DNA from: Cerrena zonata
Lineage: Eukaryota > Basidiomycota > Agaricomycetes > Polyporales > Cerrenaceae
DNA length: 64,000 bases
Assembly (NCBI GenBank): GCA_038087015.1
Contig: JASBNA010000015.1
Coordinates: 731,165-795,164, forward strand
Direction: 5' to 3'
Both the position numbers and the translations under genes were made by a program. Shown piece after piece: positions 1 to 9,284 of the stretch. Under the pieces are notes generated by a model. That model ran no database searches. It worked only from the letters and a program-made list of their open reading frames with translations, and had not been told where the DNA came from. The stretch's first letter is position 1. The number at the start of each line of letters is the position of its first letter.

Positions 1-1189
1 AAGAAATGGTACCGGTGTTGTTATTGTCTCACCAACTAGAGAATTGGCTTTACAAATTTTCGGTGTTGCTAGAGAATTAATGGCTCACCACACTCAAACT
101 TTTGGTATTGTCATCGGTGGTGCTAATAGAAGACAAGAAGCTGAAAAACTTGTTAAGGGGGTCAACTTATTAATTGCCACTCCTGGTAGATTATTAGATC
201 ATTTGCAAAACACTCAAGGTTTTATTTTCAGAAATTTGAAAGCGTTGGTCATCGATGAAGCCGATAGAATTTTAGAAATTGGTTTCGAAGAAGAAATGAG
301 ACAAATTATTAAAATTTTACCAAATGAAGACAGACAATCTATGTTATTTTCAGCAACTCAAACCACTAAGGTTGAAGACTTAGCTAGAATTTCTTTGAGA
401 CCTGGTCCATTATATATTAACGTGGTTCCAGAAACTGAAGTTTCCACTGCTGATGGATTAGAACAAGGTTATGTTGTTTGTGATTCCGATAAAAGATTTT
501 TATTATTATTCTCCTTTTTAAAGAGAAACTCAAAGAAAAAGATCATTGTTTTCCTTTCATCGTGTAACTGTGTTAAATATTTCGGTGAACTTTTAAACTA
601 TATTGATTTACCAGTCTTAGATTTACATGGTAAACAAAAACAACAAAAGAGAACCAATACTTTCTTTGAATTCTGTAATGCTAAACAAGGTATCTTGATC
701 TGTACCGATGTTGCAGCCAGAGGTTTGGATATTCCAGCAGTTGATTGGATTATTCAATTCGATCCACCTGATGATCCAAGAGATTATATCCATAGAGTGG
801 GTAGAACTGCTAGAGGTACTTCTGGTAAAGGTAAGTCATTAATGTTTTTAACTCCAAATGAATTGGGCTTCTTAAGATACTTAAAAGCTGCAAATGTTCC
901 TTTGAACGAATACGAATTCCCTACCAATAAAATCGCAAATGTTCAAAGTCAGTTAACAAAATTAATTAAAAGTAACTATTGGTTACATCAATCCGCCAAA
1001 GATGGTTACAGAGCCTACTTACAAGCTTATGCTTCTCATCATCTTAAGACTGTGTATCAAATTGACAAATTAGACTTGGTCAAAGTCGCTAAGTCTTTTG
1101 GTTTTGATGTTCCTCCAAAAGTTAACATCACTATTGGTGCCAGTGGGAAATCTATTGAAAAGAAGCATAAAAAACAAAAAAGAGCTTAA
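1..1189 (+). CDS. HAS1: ATP-dependent DEAD-box RNA helicase HAS1, 5' end outside window
   Basis: This is a nucleolar DEAD-box helicase of 40S and 60S ribosome biogenesis. The reading frame is open to the window edge; its first full codon is at position 2, and 395 residues are visible. The motifs run in order: SPTRELA (Ia), GG, TPGR (Ib), DEAD in VIDEADRI (II), SAT (III), TDVAARGLD (V) and HRVGRTARG (VI). The ATP-binding motif I and Q motif must lie upstream of the window. The C-terminal extension after motif VI and the Lys-rich end (KKHKKQKRA) match HAS1 rather than other DEAD-box helicases. Family length is about 500 aa, so roughly 100-170 residues are missing. Codon choice is biased, as in a well-expressed gene. 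RPC17 follows on the same strand after about 320 bp. Confidence 0.92.
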   Translation, partial: RNGTGVVIVSPTRELALQIFGVARELMAHHTQTFGIVIGGANRRQEAEKLVKGVNLLIATPGRLLDHLQNTQGFIFRNLKALVIDEADRILEIGFEEEMRQIIKILPNEDRQSMLFSATQTTKVEDLARISLRPGPLYINVVPETEVSTADGLEQGYVVCDSDKRFLLLFSFLKRNSKKKIIVFLSSCNCVKYFGELLNYIDLPVLDLHGKQKQQKRTNTFFEFCNAKQGILICTDVAARGLDIPAVDWIIQFDPPDDPRDYIHRVGRTARGTSGKGKSLMFLTPNELGFLRYLKAANVPLNEYEFPTNKIANVQSQLTKLIKSNYWLHQSAKDGYRAYLQAYASHHLKTVYQIDKLDLVKVAKSFGFDVPPKVNITIGASGKSIEKKHKKQKRA

Positions 1190-1507
1190 TTTAATTAGGT
1201 CAAGCTCTCATAATTTTTAAATTACTCTGCATTACCTCAAAGTGGCTTTCACCTTCTATCATGTATAAATAGTTATATCTAATTCTTCACATCATCGTAA
1301 TCATTCAAGAGCCTGGAATGATTCTTATGTACATTAATTATAAAGTTTTTAGATTTTTTCATTATTGTAGAAGCCTTAAAAGTTGTGAAATCGAAGACTT
1401 CTTGTTGCGGAAAAACAAAAAAAAAAAAAAAAAAAAAAAATTTGTATTGAAAAAGCATACGGATAGAACTCATCCCTATCAAATCACCAAAGTGACACCC
1501 CTTGATC
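1190..1507. other. HAS1-RPC17 intergenic region with A24 tract
   Basis: There is no gene here. The region holds the HAS1 terminator and the RPC17 promoter. A TATA-like TATAAATA lies near 1264, and an uninterrupted run of 24 A occupies 1417-1440, about 70 bp before the RPC17 start, where a nucleosome-excluding poly(dA:dT) tract is common in yeast promoters. Short ORFs on either strand here encode only poly-Lys or poly-Phe from this tract. Confidence 0.7.
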
Positions 1508-2071
1508 ATGAAAATATTGAATGAAAGAGATCAGTTTTTGTCCAATTATGAGGTTTTCGAACACTTGAAGGGCCTTAAGTCCAAATACGATTGGACTTTT
1601 ACACCAGAAGATGAAGAAGCATTGAAGAAGAAATATGAAAATTCTAAGCATAAACGATACAAAAGGTTCACCAACTGTGGGTTGGACCTAGAAGTTATAA
1701 CTAGAGACATGACTGAGTATTTTTCAAGACTATCGTCTTCTATGATTACCTCCAAAGAAGGATTTAAGGAATTAATGATTTACTTAAATACATTCGATCT
1801 CATGAAGATAGAGAAACTACAAATTGTGAATTCTTTACCTAGATCAATGGCTCATTTATATGTTCTAGTTGAGGAATGTGATCAAAGATTAGATGAAGAG
1901 GCTTGTGAAGGAATCTTGCAGAAAATCGGTGAACTTTTCCCCTCCGAAGAAGAGGAAGAAGAAGAGGAGGAAGGTGAAGAACAGCAAGGTGATGATGAGC
2001 AAGAAATTGCTGAAGAGCAAGGAGAGGAAGGGCAATTAGAAGAACAAGCAGACGCAACTACTGAACAGTAA
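1508..2071 (+). CDS. RPC17: RNA polymerase III subunit C17
   Basis: This is the RNA polymerase III stalk subunit C17 (Rpb4/CGRP-RCP family), which pairs with C25 and contacts the initiation factor TFIIIB. The start is the ATG giving MKILNERDQFLSNYEV, which matches the family N-terminus; the in-frame TTG six bases earlier is ignored. The HRDC-like core is recognisable in the block from LMIYLNTFDLMKIEKLQIVN to the VEECDQRLDE motif near residues 95-135. The protein is 187 aa, longer than the S. cerevisiae 161 aa because of an acidic Glu/Gln-rich C-terminal tail (about residues 150-187), a low-complexity extension. RPC17 converges with the minus-strand lipase gene downstream, with about 180 bp between the stops. 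Confidence 0.92.
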   Translation: MKILNERDQFLSNYEVFEHLKGLKSKYDWTFTPEDEEALKKKYENSKHKRYKRFTNCGLDLEVITRDMTEYFSRLSSSMITSKEGFKELMIYLNTFDLMKIEKLQIVNSLPRSMAHLYVLVEECDQRLDEEACEGILQKIGELFPSEEEEEEEEEGEEQQGDDEQEIAEEQGEEGQLEEQADATTEQ

Positions 2072-2249
2072 GTCGGATCCAAAACTGCTGGAGTATACTT
2101 TGCTTATGAAGTTAAACTCGGTTTAACATAATCAAACTTTAGTCATAAAACTTGTACATTAAAATAAATATATGGTCATTAAATAAACTATTTACATTTC
2201 TTCCCTGTAAACATCAATCTAGCTCTAATTCTGAATCTCGCTCAACACT

Positions 2250-4610
2250 CTATATGAAATTTCCCATCAATGTTTTATCTCCAAGATCAAGTTCATCATC
2301 GTCCTTACTTTCAGTATCGTCTTTCTTTTGAAATTTAGCACCCGTGGTTTCAATAGGAGGACTATCTTCGGTTGAATGTGTTGCACTAAGAGTTTCGTTG
2401 TTTACTGCTGCATTTGAATAGCCATTATACCATTGATCTCTCAAATTACCAACAATCTCACTAACATCTGATAAGAGTCCAGTTGGACCAACTGCAAATA
2501 TAGAATCTGAATTATCTTTAGAATTAATCCAAGTATGTTCGCTTTCTTCTGGTGCTTGCAATCCTATCTGCTTTTCTTTTTCCTTTTCCTTCTGTTGATC
2601 GATTATTTCATTTTGTCTTGAAATCAAATCTCGAGATAAAATACTCGATAGGTCTATTTGGTTATCTAATGAATCGACACTTTGAATTTTAGAGCTTTCT
2701 GAATTCGACATTTCATCACCAGAACTAATATCAAAATGATTCTTCACTAAATGCTCTATCACTGGCCATCCATAAGCATTTGAAAATCTTCTACGAACAA
2801 TAATATTATTATGGGCATCAGGCTTCAATTTGACAAGCACCTTTCTCCAAGTCATATTTTTATGATACTCTCTAGCAATATCCTCTTCCAAGGCATCGGT
2901 ATCAACATTAGAGTAATCAAGCGTATTAAGTATTCTCTGTCTAAGTCTGAATCCACCATTTTCCGTTGAGCCTTCAGCTCCATGAGAACCACTTCGGGTA
3001 AATCCAGGTTTGGTATCCTTAGGTGGTAAATCCTCTTCCTTGTATAATTTATCATGGATAATAACATTTTCACGAGCATCTGGATTTGTAATGTACTTGA
3101 GAGAAGGTAATGGCGGTAATATCAATGAAGTAGCAGTTTCTAAAACCGATGCCTTCGGTAAAGATTTATACACATGATCGATACTAGAAGATGATTCTAA
3201 ATCTGTCATTGTTTGATATCTATGTAGTTCACCATCGGATTGTTTCTGTTGTTTTTGAGGCATGAAATATGACAACATGGCCTGCATAGGCAAGGAGATT
3301 ATTGAATCTTCACTCTTATTCTGGTCTTGATCTTTAATCTCCAAATTCTTATTAGGAGGAATTTTATTAGCTGAACCTTCTTTCAATTGATTTGAACTCA
3401 TTATTTGTGATAAACCTTTATAGTCCAAGAAAAGTAAAGCAGATGTCCTCAAAGGAACAATCCCATCATTTATAACGTTGGCGTAAACTGTTCTTCTAAC
3501 AAATTTCTTTAAAACCTGGTGGGTTGGGCCAGTAGGCAAAAGAAGTAATAAGGGTTTATCATCGTTCTCAACGAATTTCAAGCCTAAGTCTTGTCCAGTC
3601 ATTCCAACAATACCAGCCAGTAGAGCAAGCTTTATATACACCGGATTATCATTAACTACTCCTAGTAGAGGTGATGCTAAAGTGATAAAATTAACTGGAA
3701 TTATAGAATCAAAAAACCAAGGAAAGTTATTCTTTAAGTAAGCAATTGCAAAAGTCTGAACCAATCCACCCAAAGAATGAGCAATAAATGAAATCTTCTT
3801 TACTTTACCATTATTAAATTGTTCATTTTTCGTTACCAATTCGATGATGTACTCTGCTACTCGACTTCCTAAATATTTTATACCTCGTTCAGTTTTACAT
3901 ATGTTCCCAAAAAAACCTTTCACCACTATATTATCTTTATATCCCACTTTATCGATTTCTTCTTTCAAATATAACATATCCGCACTGACATTAGAATGTA
4001 AACCGTGAGTTAGAATAACAAGATGTATCGGTTTAGTAGTATCAGGGACCGGAAGATTCCATAAATCCATTGTATCCTGATTGGATACCATTAAAGTTGA
4101 AGAATTTTCAAATAACCCTATCCTATCACTATTTATAACTTTATTTTCAGACATTCCAGCTTCATGAAGGATTTTCTTAGAAGTCCCCACTGTAATTTCA
4201 AAATCAATATCTATAGTGTTATTGAAAATAATTTGTGATACAATGTCAACCACCCAGCAGTACTTTTCTTTGAAAGTATGGCACGATAATTCAGCATAAA
4301 AAGATTGTCCTGGAAGCAATTGAGGCTCAAATACTGGTTGGTCTGCCGTTATAAAGCATTTCTTATTCGAATCGTAATCTTCTGGTTTACAATCCACATA
4401 AAGAACATACGGACCGGCAATATAGGCCGCTCTTAATGCAATCAGTTCTTTGTTTTTTATCTTTACCCAGAGATTCTTAGGCGGGTTAAGTATTGCTTCT
4501 TCCTGGTTAGTGGCAGGCGGGAAGTAATTGATTTTGAATCTTTGAAGCTGGCTAGCTTTCAAGGACTTAACTTGACGATAAAGTATTCGGTCCTCTTCTA
4601 GTTCTCCCAT
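2250..4610 (-). CDS. ROG1: ROG1-type DUF676 serine lipase/esterase
   Basis: This is a putative lipase of the DUF676 alpha/beta-hydrolase family (yeast ROG1 and YDL109C; ROG1 acts on monoacylglycerol). The N-terminal about 150 residues form the beta-rich region typical of ROG1 proteins (LRAAYIAGPYVLYVD). The hydrolase core begins at HLVILTHGLHSN (about residues 196-207). The nucleophile elbow is AHSLGG with Ser279 as predicted catalytic serine. A downstream Asp-Gly segment (VINDGIVPLRTS) fits the acid-residue loop. The last 350 residues are Ser/Asp-rich and probably disordered. At 786 aa it is longer than ROG1 (685 aa). It is divergent from the SNN1-like gene across a 172 bp promoter. Which S. 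cerevisiae paralogue is the true orthologue cannot be decided from sequence alone. Confidence 0.85.
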   Translation of the reverse strand: MGELEEDRILYRQVKSLKASQLQRFKINYFPPATNQEEAILNPPKNLWVKIKNKELIALRAAYIAGPYVLYVDCKPEDYDSNKKCFITADQPVFEPQLLPGQSFYAELSCHTFKEKYCWVVDIVSQIIFNNTIDIDFEITVGTSKKILHEAGMSENKVINSDRIGLFENSSTLMVSNQDTMDLWNLPVPDTTKPIHLVILTHGLHSNVSADMLYLKEEIDKVGYKDNIVVKGFFGNICKTERGIKYLGSRVAEYIIELVTKNEQFNNGKVKKISFIAHSLGGLVQTFAIAYLKNNFPWFFDSIIPVNFITLASPLLGVVNDNPVYIKLALLAGIVGMTGQDLGLKFVENDDKPLLLLLPTGPTHQVLKKFVRRTVYANVINDGIVPLRTSALLFLDYKGLSQIMSSNQLKEGSANKIPPNKNLEIKDQDQNKSEDSIISLPMQAMLSYFMPQKQQKQSDGELHRYQTMTDLESSSSIDHVYKSLPKASVLETATSLILPPLPSLKYITNPDARENVIIHDKLYKEEDLPPKDTKPGFTRSGSHGAEGSTENGGFRLRQRILNTLDYSNVDTDALEEDIAREYHKNMTWRKVLVKLKPDAHNNIIVRRRFSNAYGWPVIEHLVKNHFDISSGDEMSNSESSKIQSVDSLDNQIDLSSILSRDLISRQNEIIDQQKEKEKEKQIGLQAPEESEHTWINSKDNSDSIFAVGPTGLLSDVSEIVGNLRDQWYNGYSNAAVNNETLSATHSTEDSPPIETTGAKFQKKDDTESKDDDELDLGDKTLMGNFI

Positions 4611-4782
4611 TATATCGTTAATTCTGGATTCTTCACTTCGTTCTAGTTATCAGTCCTAAAATATTACTGATTCGAATCTAATTGTAAGGATAGTTGACCC
4701 TTTGAACTGTCAAGATATAACTAGCATGTGAGGTTTTTTTGGCGTAACCAAAATAGAGAAGCGACTCTTTTGAACCCAAAAA

Positions 4783-5340
4783 ATGCGATACGAGAACAAA
4801 AGAGCAAAACAACCATTAGCACTAGAAGCTTGCTTGAGTGATTGTATTGCCAGCTACTTGTATCAATCGATAAGAGGTAGGTATGCCATGCTAGATCCAA
4901 GTATTCAGAGCTCTGATTTGCAAGTGGAAGTAGAAGAGCATGCAGAAGGGCATGCGGAAGGTCAAACAGAACAAACAGAAGCTCAAATAGAAAGACCGGT
5001 GCAAGATCAAACTGTTAACGACCTTCATCCTATAGAATTGACGGCACATGCATTATTGAATGGACCTTTAGAAAATCTTCATGAAAACTTTGAGCTGCTT
5101 ACTCAGTCCCAATACATTCTTTTAACTAGATTAAAGTTAATTGAGAATCGGTTAACGAGTTTCGAAAAAGCTTTTTGTGAAGAAGGTCTGTTTGTTAACG
5201 ATCGGGATGTTCAAAATTCTTTTAGTAGGATAAAAGAATTGAGGAAACTGCTTTTGAAGTCATTGAAGACACTTTCAAAAATAAGCGACCGAGTAAATGA
5301 CATGTCTACTAAGTTAGAGCTTGATGAAGATTTAGTTTGA
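4783..5340 (+). CDS. SNN1: SNN1-like (SNAPIN-like) BLOC-1 subunit
   Basis: This is probably the yeast SNAPIN-like BLOC-1 subunit, an endosomal complex that brings the Rab5 GAP Msb3 to Vps21. The support is the block HPIELTAHALLNGPLENLHE followed by QSQYILLTRLK (about residues 86-118), which resembles the N-terminal part of S. cerevisiae Snn1 (HPVELS..., SQ..L). The rest (about 95-180) is predicted helical coiled coil. The protein is 185 aa against about 100 aa for Snn1; the extra 80 N-terminal residues are poorly conserved and include a short HAEGHAEGQTEQTEAQ repeat. An internal ATG at about residue 36 is an alternative start. The identification rests on a short similarity. Confidence 0.65.
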   Translation: MRYENKRAKQPLALEACLSDCIASYLYQSIRGRYAMLDPSIQSSDLQVEVEEHAEGHAEGQTEQTEAQIERPVQDQTVNDLHPIELTAHALLNGPLENLHENFELLTQSQYILLTRLKLIENRLTSFEKAFCEEGLFVNDRDVQNSFSRIKELRKLLLKSLKTLSKISDRVNDMSTKLELDEDLV

Positions 5341-5416
5341 AATAAATCTACATTTAGATAATTTAATGTATATGGTCTTAAGAGAGACCATCCATAGTAT
5401 TGTGTACATAGAGAAT

Positions 5417-6436
5417 CTAAAAAAAGTTGAGTAATCTGAATGGATAGCCCATACCTTTTAATCCGAAAACTGAAAGTAATAGACTGTAGAAGATAAAAAT
5501 TAAAAGAGATATAATCACTACTGCAATCAATTGAACTTGAGGGGATTTAATTTTAGGAATGTGTTTGATTAAAATGATACTGGAAGCACTCAATATACCG
5601 TAAACAAATGATAATATTTGAGTCTCGACCCCCAATTGATTTTGTTGGCCAGGAACAAAGTAGTCTACTCTACCATTAGCATGTTCTCTGACATATGGAA
5701 CACCACGGATTTGCACAAACATATAACCAGAGATTAAAAGTAACACTCCAACTAAAATAATACTACTCCATAATGGACGAGAAGTAGCAATGTTATAGGC
5801 TTCTTTTCTGTATCTTCTAATCAAAAGGGCAAAAGTGAAAGCAAATACTGCATTGATGGCAATTTTTGAATAATCAGGAGGAATGTAAATATTGAATTGA
5901 AGACCAGTAACCGATTTCAAGTAACTGGCAAGTAATTCTCTATGAACACCTTGATAGAATTGGTATTCATCAAATTCTTTGATATAATCATTGGCCTTGA
6001 TACTTGAGGAAGGTGGGAAATGGTACACTTTTGGAATGTTATTCAATTGGAGAAGTTGAAATAATTGACGAGACTCAGCAAATTCTGAATGTAAGAAATA
6101 AACATTCTTTTTAGGTGAATCTTCATCATTTAATTCTTCTTCACTTAATCCATTTGGATGATCTTGGAACCATGAATTGGCAACAATATTGAAATCGGGA
6201 TGGAATTCATTACAGAGAACACAATTGATTTGTGGAACAGCCGATGATAATAAAAGTACCAAATGGTAATCCCTTTCTCCACTTAAAATTTTTTGAAAGT
6301 TCTGATCATTCACTGGAATAACTTTGGTTTTACCTTGATTTTGGGTTAAAGTCAACAATTGTTCATTGGTAAAGGCTGCAACCGCAATTTGCAATACTGC
6401 CATTAAGGCAGCAACGAGCCTTAAGTAACTCCTCAT
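5417..6436 (-). CDS. OST3: Oligosaccharyltransferase subunit OST3/OST6
   Basis: This is an ER membrane subunit of the N-linked oligosaccharyltransferase with a luminal thioredoxin-like domain that holds substrate cysteines by mixed disulfides. The start is the ATG giving MRSYLRLVAAL; a TTG two codons upstream is rejected. A signal peptide covers residues 1-21 (ending IAVAAF). The thioredoxin-like domain spans about 25-185 with the redox motif C72-V-L-C75. Four hydrophobic segments at about 195-335 are the OST3/OST6/Tusc3 membrane region. Length of 339 aa fits OST3 (350 aa). A CACGTG box lies about 126 bp upstream of the start. OST3 and OST6 cannot be fully separated; length and the CVLC motif favour OST3. 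Confidence 0.9.
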   Translation of the reverse strand: MRSYLRLVAALMAVLQIAVAAFTNEQLLTLTQNQGKTKVIPVNDQNFQKILSGERDYHLVLLLSSAVPQINCVLCNEFHPDFNIVANSWFQDHPNGLSEEELNDEDSPKKNVYFLHSEFAESRQLFQLLQLNNIPKVYHFPPSSSIKANDYIKEFDEYQFYQGVHRELLASYLKSVTGLQFNIYIPPDYSKIAINAVFAFTFALLIRRYRKEAYNIATSRPLWSSIILVGVLLLISGYMFVQIRGVPYVREHANGRVDYFVPGQQNQLGVETQILSFVYGILSASSIILIKHIPKIKSPQVQLIAVVIISLLIFIFYSLLLSVFGLKGMGYPFRLLNFF

Positions 6437-6862
6437 CTTCAATTGTTTAAGCCAATGATCGATCTACGGTAAGTCCTTTCATTAAAAGCTTCAGTTTTTT
6501 AAAGGTTCTTTTTTTTTTCAAGAGAAAACACGTCAACGGTTGATTTTCGAGGGTAGCGGTGCACGTGATATCCGGTCGTTTTTTTGCAAGCTCTATATAC
6601 ATCCTTATAAGCATTATTGAAATATTAGCAAACTTTCAATCCTAGACATGACAGATTGGATGTAGATCAGGGGCTTGATATACGTAACCAAGGGCAATTG
6701 TAGATGTATGCAAGATTTCGTCTATTTTTTGCAGTTTTTTTCCATTTTTTGTAATTATTTAGTGAATTATGGTAAGGTTTTGCGGTAGAAGAACTAGTAA
6801 CTACATTTTATAAAGAAAATCGTAACTTTTATTAGAATCGTTAATCATGAGAGTCATAGGGA
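6437..6862. promoter_or_regulatory. OST3 upstream region with CACGTG box
   Basis: This gap holds the 3' flank of RIM13 and the OST3 promoter, both minus strand. A palindromic E-box CACGTG is at 6562-6567, 126 bp before the OST3 ATG; it is a possible Cbf1 site. Poly-T/poly-A runs are near 6509-6520. There is no ORF of note. Confidence 0.5.
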
Positions 6863-9103
6863 TCACCCCAAGCTGAACTGCTTATCACAGCCCACATCAA
6901 CAATGCAAGTTCCAAGACCTGCTTCGAATCTTTCAACCAATAAAATATATACACCAGGAAAGTCAGTTTTGCAATCGATGTGAACACCATAAACAGAGTC
7001 ATTCCACTGTTCGTTTATTTGAATTGGTTCTTCTGTTTGAGCATTGAAAACTGAGCCTCTCATAGCCGGTCTATAGTCACTGATAGATTCGATACTCGAA
7101 GTATTATTTGAATGTTTAAGATGGATTGAAAAGTTACAATTTGAACCATCAGTTTTGAAATAGATTTTCATTCGATTATTGTGATCCCAATCAAATTTAG
7201 TGCTGTTTAAGAATAGACCCAATCGATTTGAAAATTTAGTGATTTTGACATTATCTAAAGACGTATCATGAAGGATTGAAAGGGTATAAGGAGATTCCGG
7301 GCCAATATTGTAAGATGATAGAATAAGTTTATAGGAACCAGGCTTCATATTCTTGATATCGTGAAAATGAGAGGTTGAAGTATAGCTTTCATTAAAAATC
7401 AATTTTGATTTATCAAAATTTCTCAAAGGAACATTTTTATCATCAGAATAGAATAAATGGAAATTTATATCCCTTTGGCTTGATTCACTGAACAATAATA
7501 TTAGCATGTTTGTTGTATCCTGTTTGATCTCCAATTCATACTGGGGGTTGCTGAGAAACGTTGATAGTGACCAATTCCCACCATCGTTCAAAAAGTTCCA
7601 TTCGTCATTGATCAAAGGTAACACTTGATTGTATTTGAAAGGAGACTTGGCTAATTTAAACTCTTCTGAGATATTATTGAATAGAGATAATGTGAAAGGA
7701 TTTAATGGAGGTCCCGAAACAACAATTGTATAAAACTCCTTCGGTTTTAATTTGAACTTGAGTAATATTATTCTAGTATTATTTATTCCACAATTTTTCA
7801 ATAATAAATATTGGTTGGGAAGCATTACTTTCTCTCCGTGTTCAGTTTTAAAAATTGACAAATTGATATGGGTGGTTGAATTAACATGTTGAATATGAGA
7901 TTCTAACATCAACCAAATTTCTTCTTCGTCCGCAGTAGGATTGTAGAGGTAAAACTGTGGTTTTTTATACCAATGAACGGTATCCTGATCAATCTTTTTA
8001 GAAACAAAATTGTAATTTGAATGAAATTTGAATAATTTTTCTGGATTCCAATTGATATATAAATAACTAATGAACCTTAAATCGAATTTTTGCAATTTAA
8101 TCATTCTATCGATTTTATTTTCATTTGAAATCCAAGGGTTTTTCAAAGTTATCGAATCTTCATCGTACAGATATATGACATAATCATGGTAAGAAATTAA
8201 TTTTAATCTTGAAATACAATCATCATTCAATCCACTGGTACCCACACCAAGCGTAATCAAGCCACTTTGATGAAATCTCCAAAGTTGATCAAAGTTATTT
8301 GGTAATATACCATTTTTCATTCTTATAATTTCCGGTAACCAGCCAATAAGCATATAAGTATCGATGGACATATTTGAACCTTTGAAATTATAGCCATTGC
8401 CCATTACTTTCAAGAAAGCTTTTTCGATCAAAGCCGGCCATAACAAATCATTTTTATCAAAAGATTTAATGAATAAATTTCGATGAGGATTATCTATTAC
8501 TATAGGAAACTTATTATCAATTCGAACAAGTCGCTTACAGCCATTAAAATTGAATGTTACCAAATAGTTTTCATTGGGCTTATGTGGAGAAACTAATTCC
8601 AATAAGCGTTGAAACTGGTTAATCTCAATTATCGATAACATTGCCGAAACAAATGAACAATTAGTTAATAAATCTTGATACAAGCTATCCAAATGATCAG
8701 TCCCCCAATTTACCAAATCAATCGGCTTATAGCTCACACTAAAATGCGAAGGTAGTTCCAAATCATCATACTTAGCTGCATATAATTCTCTAGTATGGAA
8801 CTTATGGTCTATTATAGGGTAATAAATATTTGAATCAATTTTAGAGCTGATCCAGCAAATCTTATCATTTGGAGATAGGAAACTTGCATTTCCGTTCTTA
8901 CTTATCACTTCGTACAATTCTAAACATAACTTGGATAAAAACCTGATACTGTCACCATCTGATGACAGTTTGGAAAGATGATTGAGTAACTTGATCACTG
9001 ATAAGCAAGTCTTCTTAGATTGTGGTATATCATTAAGGACATTCTGGAAATAGCAACACTCAATCAAGCTGTAACATTCATCCAACTTGACATTGGATTC
9101 CAT
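6863..9103 (-). CDS. RIM13: Calpain-like cysteine protease RIM13
   Basis: This is the calpain-like protease of the alkaline-pH (Rim101/PalB) pathway, which cleaves the transcription factor Rim101 on ESCRT-III. A calpain protease core spans about residues 95-340: catalytic Cys149 in LTNCSFVSAML, His306 in SYHDYVIYLY and Asn322 in TLKNPW. The remaining 400 residues form the two C2-like/PalB beta domains (calpain domain III). The N-terminal about 90 residues are helical and MIT-like. Length of 746 aa is close to S. cerevisiae Rim13 (727 aa). The start ATG is 182 bp from the divergent GPI10 start. All three triad residues are present, so an active protease is expected. Confidence 0.9.
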   Translation of the reverse strand: MESNVKLDECYSLIECCYFQNVLNDIPQSKKTCLSVIKLLNHLSKLSSDGDSIRFLSKLCLELYEVISKNGNASFLSPNDKICWISSKIDSNIYYPIIDHKFHTRELYAAKYDDLELPSHFSVSYKPIDLVNWGTDHLDSLYQDLLTNCSFVSAMLSIIEINQFQRLLELVSPHKPNENYLVTFNFNGCKRLVRIDNKFPIVIDNPHRNLFIKSFDKNDLLWPALIEKAFLKVMGNGYNFKGSNMSIDTYMLIGWLPEIIRMKNGILPNNFDQLWRFHQSGLITLGVGTSGLNDDCISRLKLISYHDYVIYLYDEDSITLKNPWISNENKIDRMIKLQKFDLRFISYLYINWNPEKLFKFHSNYNFVSKKIDQDTVHWYKKPQFYLYNPTADEEEIWLMLESHIQHVNSTTHINLSIFKTEHGEKVMLPNQYLLLKNCGINNTRIILLKFKLKPKEFYTIVVSGPPLNPFTLSLFNNISEEFKLAKSPFKYNQVLPLINDEWNFLNDGGNWSLSTFLSNPQYELEIKQDTTNMLILLFSESSQRDINFHLFYSDDKNVPLRNFDKSKLIFNESYTSTSHFHDIKNMKPGSYKLILSSYNIGPESPYTLSILHDTSLDNVKITKFSNRLGLFLNSTKFDWDHNNRMKIYFKTDGSNCNFSIHLKHSNNTSSIESISDYRPAMRGSVFNAQTEEPIQINEQWNDSVYGVHIDCKTDFPGVYILLVERFEAGLGTCIVDVGCDKQFSLG

Positions 9104-9284
9104 AATAGTTTTTGCCGTCTTTACAGATCAATTGAGCAAAGAATAAGAAAGAACAACTATATGGAAGCAAAAAAAAAAAAAAAAAAATACATCACCAGAC
9201 GCGAAACATGGAGTGATGAATTATTCATCTTTCCTGCGCAAGCAACAGATCTTGAACACACTCTGATAAGAATCACCCCAGGAA

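Noticed and set aside
1279..1524. Overlapping small ORFs on both strands across the A24 tract
   Set aside because: They encode poly-Phe or poly-Lys from the homopolymer and lie in the HAS1-RPC17 gap; no similarity or codon bias.
1546..2082. Minus-strand ORFs opposite RPC17, including Ser- and Leu-rich ones
   Set aside because: Mirror images of the acidic Glu-rich tail of RPC17, not independent genes.
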